In this document: in pieces, positions 60,261-64,000 of the stretch | How positions within the stretch are numbered: the first letter of the stretch is position 1 | Layout of the letters: each line of letters begins with the position of its first letter | Source of the DNA: Pseudofabraea citricarpa | Lineage: Eukaryota; Ascomycota; Leotiomycetes; Helotiales; Dermateaceae | Assembly: GCA_029641185.1 (NCBI GenBank) | Contig: JAPWGK010000015.1 | Location: 868,001 to 932,000 of the forward strand | Length of the DNA stretch: 64,000 bases | Direction of reading: 5' to 3' | Made by a program: the position numbers and the translations under genes | The notes under the pieces: generated by a model | The model's input: the letters and a program-made list of their open reading frames with translations, nothing else | Told to the model about the DNA's origin: nothing | The model's database searches: none

Positions 60261-61298
60261 CTACACATCTAGATCCAGGGTGTAATACTGGATCCAACTC
60301 TGCCTGTCTAGATACGCGTAGCAAGGCCATATCTGACCTCCGGAGGAAATGGTATGCGAGGTCCAATCCTCAGCTGCTACCTCCATATTTTCTTGTGGTG
60401 GTATAGAGAAGCGATAATACTTCCGTCCCTGTCTATAGTAGACCTCTATCAATGTGACTTGAATACAAAATGCAGCATCGAGAGCTGCCGTCGGTTGGTT
60501 TGTGTATGAAGCTGTACCATAGTTTCGTTGCATGCCTTGGGAACTACCTTGAGGTGCATGTATGTTCTGAGTGTAAGTGTAGGCGCTGGTGCTTTGTTGT
60601 GAGGGTGTATAGTACCCCTGAGTACTTGTGGAAGAGCTGGGCAACATTACTTGAGCTCTGGTTGAGAACGATGGGCCAGCGACAAGAGCAACCTCGGTGT
60701 CGTGCCAGCCTGCAGGCAGTGTCACATTTCCCGGACGTGGAGATGAGGCGACGTCGAAAACTTCATCTCCAGGCTCTCGATGATCTCTCATGTACTTGAG
60801 CCCATTCAGTATGAGTTGGCCATCGGAACTATGCGCCTCGATATATTCATCGTGGGCTCCGATCCCGTCGTGCCTTGGTATCCATGGAGTTAAGTAGTCA
60901 TGTGAGGTTTTAAAAGCCCATAACCGGGCTTTCCCTCCGAAGGCAGTCACAGCCCACACCGAATTCCTTTGGAAATAGTGGAGGTAGGCACAACAGGCTG
61001 TAAATGCTTGAAACTCTACCGTCTCGAGGTCCTTCCGAGACGCGTTAGCACGTTTGGCTTCGAAGAACAGGACTCGCGTCCAGGCTCCAGAGTCATCGGA
61101 GTATTCGGGGACCAAGTCAACGCGCCTAAGATCGCCGTCCTCATCGGTCGGTGGTTGTTGTGATGCGATGCTCCACGGTTCGCCTCTGAACACCTTTTCT
61201 TTAAAAATATACTCCCATAGCCTCGTTGTTGCCCATTCTGGCTTCCTCTGCGCATCCTCCCACAGGCGCTGTAGTCTCCGGGAATCGATGATGCTCAT
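60261..61298 (-). CDS. Fungal hypothetical protein with PD-(D/E)XK-like pattern
   Basis: An intronless frame of 345 residues from the ATG at 61298 (CACCATGAG, good context). The N-terminal 150 residues include RRVDLVPEY, a beta-strand RVLFFEAKR and a helix VEFQAFTACCAYL. An Asp, then ExK (FEAK), then a following helix Gln is the order of catalytic residues in PD-(D/E)XK nuclease-fold domains. The middle is Ser/Thr/Gln-rich and disordered (SSSTSTQGYYTPSQQS). The end is Tyr-rich. The nuclease-fold idea is inference from motif order only. It overlaps nothing and is convergent with the 579-residue protein, 127 bp away. Confidence 0.75.
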   Translation of the reverse strand: MSIIDSRRLQRLWEDAQRKPEWATTRLWEYIFKEKVFRGEPWSIASQQPPTDEDGDLRRVDLVPEYSDDSGAWTRVLFFEAKRANASRKDLETVEFQAFTACCAYLHYFQRNSVWAVTAFGGKARLWAFKTSHDYLTPWIPRHDGIGAHDEYIEAHSSDGQLILNGLKYMRDHREPGDEVFDVASSPRPGNVTLPAGWHDTEVALVAGPSFSTRAQVMLPSSSTSTQGYYTPSQQSTSAYTYTQNIHAPQGSSQGMQRNYGTASYTNQPTAALDAAFCIQVTLIEVYYRQGRKYYRFSIPPQENMEVAAEDWTSHTISSGGQIWPCYAYLDRQSWIQYYTLDLDV

Positions 61299-62243
61299 GG
61301 TGGGTGGTAGAAGCAAGAAACTTTGAGTTTTGATAATTGGAAAGAAGCTGTATCAACGGGCGAGATACGAGTATTTAACCTATTTCACGACGTGCTAATT
61401 TGTCTGTTAATTGGGGTTGGCGGTCAACTCCAACCGCCGCCCCAAAACCAAGAATTTCCAGCTGTTGGTTGGTGACCCATTTAGCTGAACCACTGAGCTA
61501 ACAGCGGCAAGTTCATCATCAGGATCAGAATTTTTGCCAGTTCCCTGCCGCAGGCCTTCTTTTCATGACCAGGGCGCTTGGAGACCAAGTGCAGCACCAC
61601 ATTTCCAATCGAGTAATTGAAATTTGAAAATATAATACGCTGCCCATGACTACCCCCTCCCCCACCTTGTAAAGCGATCACTTAAGCGCCGTATCAAGAA
61701 ACGCTTTACGCCTCTTTGTGAGCCTAGTCATATCCTTCCTCTTCCAATCGCCCTGGAACTCCAAGCTGTGATTTCGTCCAAATAAATAATGTGAGCCGAT
61801 CAGGCATGATCTATACATGGGCTATATATCCACAGGTCTGGATTAGAAGCATCTGAAACATGCAACGCAGTGCAGTGGTGGCGTTGGGTTTAAGATGACT
61901 AATCAGTATCCTTCTTTCACCAGTTTCAACAGCTTCCACCAATGAAAGGGTATATGAATTTGTGGTACAATATTTAGAAGCTTTCTTGAAGAATAGACTT
62001 CTAATTCCTAATTAACTATTATTACCTCGAAATGCTGTATATACCTATTGTATACCATTATTTTGAGCTTATGAAATGATGAATACCTGTAGAATGCCCG
62101 CCCCAAATCCCCCCCCTTTCTTAGCGAGCCCTTTGCGACTTAAGCGAACCATCCCAACTTTGTTCATCGCTCTTTCATCTTGCTCATAACTGACATCAAC
62201 GGAGACCACCCAACTTTGTTAATCTGAAGAACTTACAAGGAAT
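61299..62243. other. Intergenic region with tRNA-like remnant
   Basis: 945 bp between two divergent genes. It contains a hairpin and a tRNA-like A-box near 61411-61508; the rest is AT-rich. Confidence 0.55.
61411..61508 (-). repeat. tRNA-like / SINE-like remnant
   Basis: On the minus strand GCCGCTG precedes TTAGCTCAGTGG, an exact match to the tRNA internal A-box. About 60 nt further a GCGGC could pair with GCCGC as an acceptor stem. No good B-box or anticodon arm is seen, so this is not a working tRNA. A GGCGGT/ACCGCC hairpin adjoins it. It may be a degraded tRNA gene or the head of a SINE. Confidence 0.35.
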
Positions 62244-63407
62244 ATGAATACTCTCAAACACGCAGCTGCTGGAGACGGAGAAGAGGTAAGTTGGGCAAAC
62301 CATCTCTTGAAGTTAAACACTAACTCTAGAAAGAACGACTCTTATTGGAATGGTGATTCTACCTCTCCGACCTCCGATGAAACATATGTTACTGCGTGTA
62401 CACATACTTCCAAACACACTTCTGTCTCTCTTCAAAGCAGCATAACTTCCGACAACTACTTTTCTGCTTGCGCTTCTCGGTCCGAAAGTAGCTCTATTTC
62501 CATTACAAGCAATACTTCCTCTGAATCCTTTCCTGACTCATATGGAATCCCACTTGCGCCAAGCTGCATTGGCTCCGAAGAGCTATGTTACACGTATTCG
62601 AAGTTTATCACTCCCCGGCTTGATGATGGTCCTCTCGATCTCCAGGTTGGGCTGTCAGAACTCCATGGGCTGGGAATTTTCACCACAAGAAGAATCACAA
62701 AGGGTTGCGTTATTTTTTCGGAAAAGCCAGCGATCATAGTTTCGTCTCATAGGGGGAAAATCGACACACAGGAGCTACATCAAAAATTAGAACGCATGAA
62801 CGAGCATCAGTCTGCGAGCTATCGAACTCTTTACCCACCAAACATTAGCAATGACGACGACTTGAACAGCCAACGCTTCAAGCTCAACTCATTCCGCCTA
62901 ATCGGCATAATGCCCTATGAAACTCGTGCCCTGTTTTTTGGGGCTAGCAGACTTAATCATAGCCATGAACCGAACGCAGCTGTGACGTGGGACATCCCTT
63001 ATATGTCATTTCAAGCGCTCGAAGATATCGAGGCAGGCACAGAAATCACCATTGCGTATTGCTGTGTCAACAGTGGTGATCAAGGAACCATGGGGTTGGA
63101 ATATGGAGGGTTTTTGTGTGGATGCGACAAATGCTCTAGCATTTCTAACGACAGCAAAAGCTCTGTTCCAGAAGAAGACCAAGTTTGTGGCTGTTCTTTC
63201 TGTGACCGCAGTAATAGAGGCTTTATCTTTCATCCAGAAGCGCATGAGAATGTCGGCAATAATGAAAGTGATAGGTGCAGTGACGAGAGCGACGAGAATC
63301 TTGATGTTAGCTCTGACGACGAATATGACCCTACTGTTTGGGACTACGAAGAGGATGAGTATGAATTGATTGATGGTCAGGAAGACGGTTTGGGAAAGGA
63401 AGACTGA
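62244..63407 (+). CDS. SET-domain protein (putative lysine methyltransferase)
   Basis: An open frame of 387 residues. Residues 1-125 are Ser/Thr-rich and disordered. The SET core follows: LSELHGLGIFTTRRITKG, a short insert with ELHQKLERMNE, then FFGASRLNHSHEPNAAVTWD (NHSxxPN motif) and LEDIEAGTEITIAYCC. A post-SET-like cysteine cluster is present (FLCGCDKCSS, then CGCSFCDRS). The tail is acidic (SSDDEYDPTVWDYEEDEYE). Key SAM and lysine-channel residues are present, so it may be active; the histone or non-histone substrate is unknown. An embedded intron-like sequence at 62286-62329 would break the frame if spliced. Confidence 0.85.
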   Translation: MNTLKHAAAGDGEEVSWANHLLKLNTNSRKNDSYWNGDSTSPTSDETYVTACTHTSKHTSVSLQSSITSDNYFSACASRSESSSISITSNTSSESFPDSYGIPLAPSCIGSEELCYTYSKFITPRLDDGPLDLQVGLSELHGLGIFTTRRITKGCVIFSEKPAIIVSSHRGKIDTQELHQKLERMNEHQSASYRTLYPPNISNDDDLNSQRFKLNSFRLIGIMPYETRALFFGASRLNHSHEPNAAVTWDIPYMSFQALEDIEAGTEITIAYCCVNSGDQGTMGLEYGGFLCGCDKCSSISNDSKSSVPEEDQVCGCSFCDRSNRGFIFHPEAHENVGNNESDRCSDESDENLDVSSDDEYDPTVWDYEEDEYELIDGQEDGLGKED

Positions 63408-63726
63408 TGAAGGTGACAAGAAAGGATATGCCAAAGATACTCAGGTAAAAGGATCTGGTGCATAAAGCCATGGTGATACTCATATAGTGCACATGGAAGG
63501 ACATCACAGGAAGTCTGGTGCTCTTTCATTCGCCAGATAGATATGGTGGTTGCCTGGCTGCTCTTTCCCAAAGGATCAGATAGCCTACCACTCAGAATCA
63601 GAACATGCGATCATCACTTGCTTTCTTTCCCCTCGATTATTTTCTAAACACATTGAATCATTCATTCACAACCCCATATTTAACATAAAACCTTCATTTT
63701 TACTGCTATCGCCCTCGCGATTAATC
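63408..63726. other. Short intergenic region
   Basis: 319 bp holding the SET gene 3' end and the promoter of the last gene. Confidence 0.5.
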
Positions 63727-64000
63727 ATGGACCACCACAAGAATATGCGTAATGTCTTCGGCGAAAATCTACAAGATGTCTCGAAGGCTGAAGACCTAGA
63801 CCTGGACCTAGGTTTGGAACTTCACAGCTCAAAGCAAGATAACCAGGCTATGGAGTCTCTTGATGAGAGGTGTAGAGTTGCCAACCTAGAAGAAGAGAAG
63901 GACCTTGCCAAGGATGGCCAAGATGACGATAAGAAGAAAGAGGATGAGAAGGATGGCGACAAGGAAGTATCGAGTAATGATGGAGATAAACAGGAAGATA
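63727..64000 (+). CDS. N-terminal part of a charged protein (3' end outside window)
   Basis: The ATG at 63727 (TTAATCATGG) opens a frame that runs off the right edge after 91 codons. The visible part is very rich in Asp, Glu and Lys (for example KDGQDDDKKKEDEKDGDKE) and contains an alternating DLDLDLGLEL stretch. It has no recognised domain. The frame has no stop, and its composition differs from the flanking intergenic DNA. The gene may instead contain introns beyond the edge. Confidence 0.55.
   Translation, partial: MDHHKNMRNVFGENLQDVSKAEDLDLDLGLELHSSKQDNQAMESLDERCRVANLEEEKDLAKDGQDDDKKKEDEKDGDKEVSSNDGDKQED

Overview
This window is nuclear DNA from a filamentous ascomycete (Pezizomycotina). 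The coding regions have many introns of about 45-60 bases with GTRAGT-type donors and CTRAC-like branch sites. The proteins are typically fungal: Snf1 kinase, a flavin-carrier (TRP-like) protein, an Nce102-type eisosome protein, a fungal Med1, and several fungus-only hypothetical proteins. A placement in or near the Leotiomycetes is my guess from overall protein resemblance and is not proven by the sequence.

Layout. 1-2306 (-): 5' part of a flavin-carrier/TRP-like membrane protein. 2307-7507: 5.2 kb of gene-free, microsatellite-rich DNA. 7508-10091 (-): SNF1 kinase. 11045-11817 (-): small protein with a mitochondrial-type N-terminus. 12262-14209 (-): flavin monooxygenase broken by one in-frame TAG. 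16441-17923 (+): family-2 O-methyltransferase. 17.9-22.1 kb: gene-poor, with the remnant of a frameshifted cysteine-rich gene. 22088-23361 (+): glutamine synthetase. 23.4-27.4 kb: a gene-free, low-complexity gap between two convergent genes. 27441-29871 (-): P/Q-rich protein with four tiny symmetric exons. 30463-31848 (-): AIM24-family protein. 32685-33824 (-): eIF2-beta, divergent from a Mim2-like gene at 34203-34592 (+). 35328-35870 (-): Nce102-like MARVEL protein. 37027-38310 (-): COQ2, divergent from a 1466-residue JmjC/zinc-finger protein (39487-43938, +). 44504-46613 (+): Mediator subunit Med1. 50008-51801 (+): amino-acid permease. 52309-53652 (-): endonuclease III, divergent from a polyamine-oxidase-like flavoenzyme (54463-56361, +). 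56471-56952 (-): SnoaL/NTF2-like gene with a probable frameshift. 58280-60133 (+) and 60261-61298 (-): two convergent fungal proteins of unknown function, the second with a PD-(D/E)XK-like residue pattern. 62244-63407 (+): SET-domain protein. 63727-64000 (+): start of a charged protein that leaves the window.

Most of the window is housekeeping: nitrogen assimilation (glutamine synthetase, permease), carbon sensing (SNF1), ubiquinone synthesis, mitochondrial outer-membrane import, translation initiation, transcription and DNA repair. The accessory part is about 12-22 kb (broken monooxygenase, methyltransferase, decayed gene) and 54-62 kb (oxidase, interrupted SnoaL gene, lineage-specific proteins, tRNA-like repeat). 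I see no polyketide synthase, NRPS, terpene cyclase, intact transposon or CRISPR array, so I do not claim a complete biosynthetic cluster. I found no convincing undescribed system. The best leads are the nonsense and frameshift alleles, the skippable exon cassette, the frame-breaking intron-like sequence at the start of the SET gene, and the putative PD-(D/E)XK protein. Exon limits were derived by hand from splice signals and reading-frame continuity, without transcript data.
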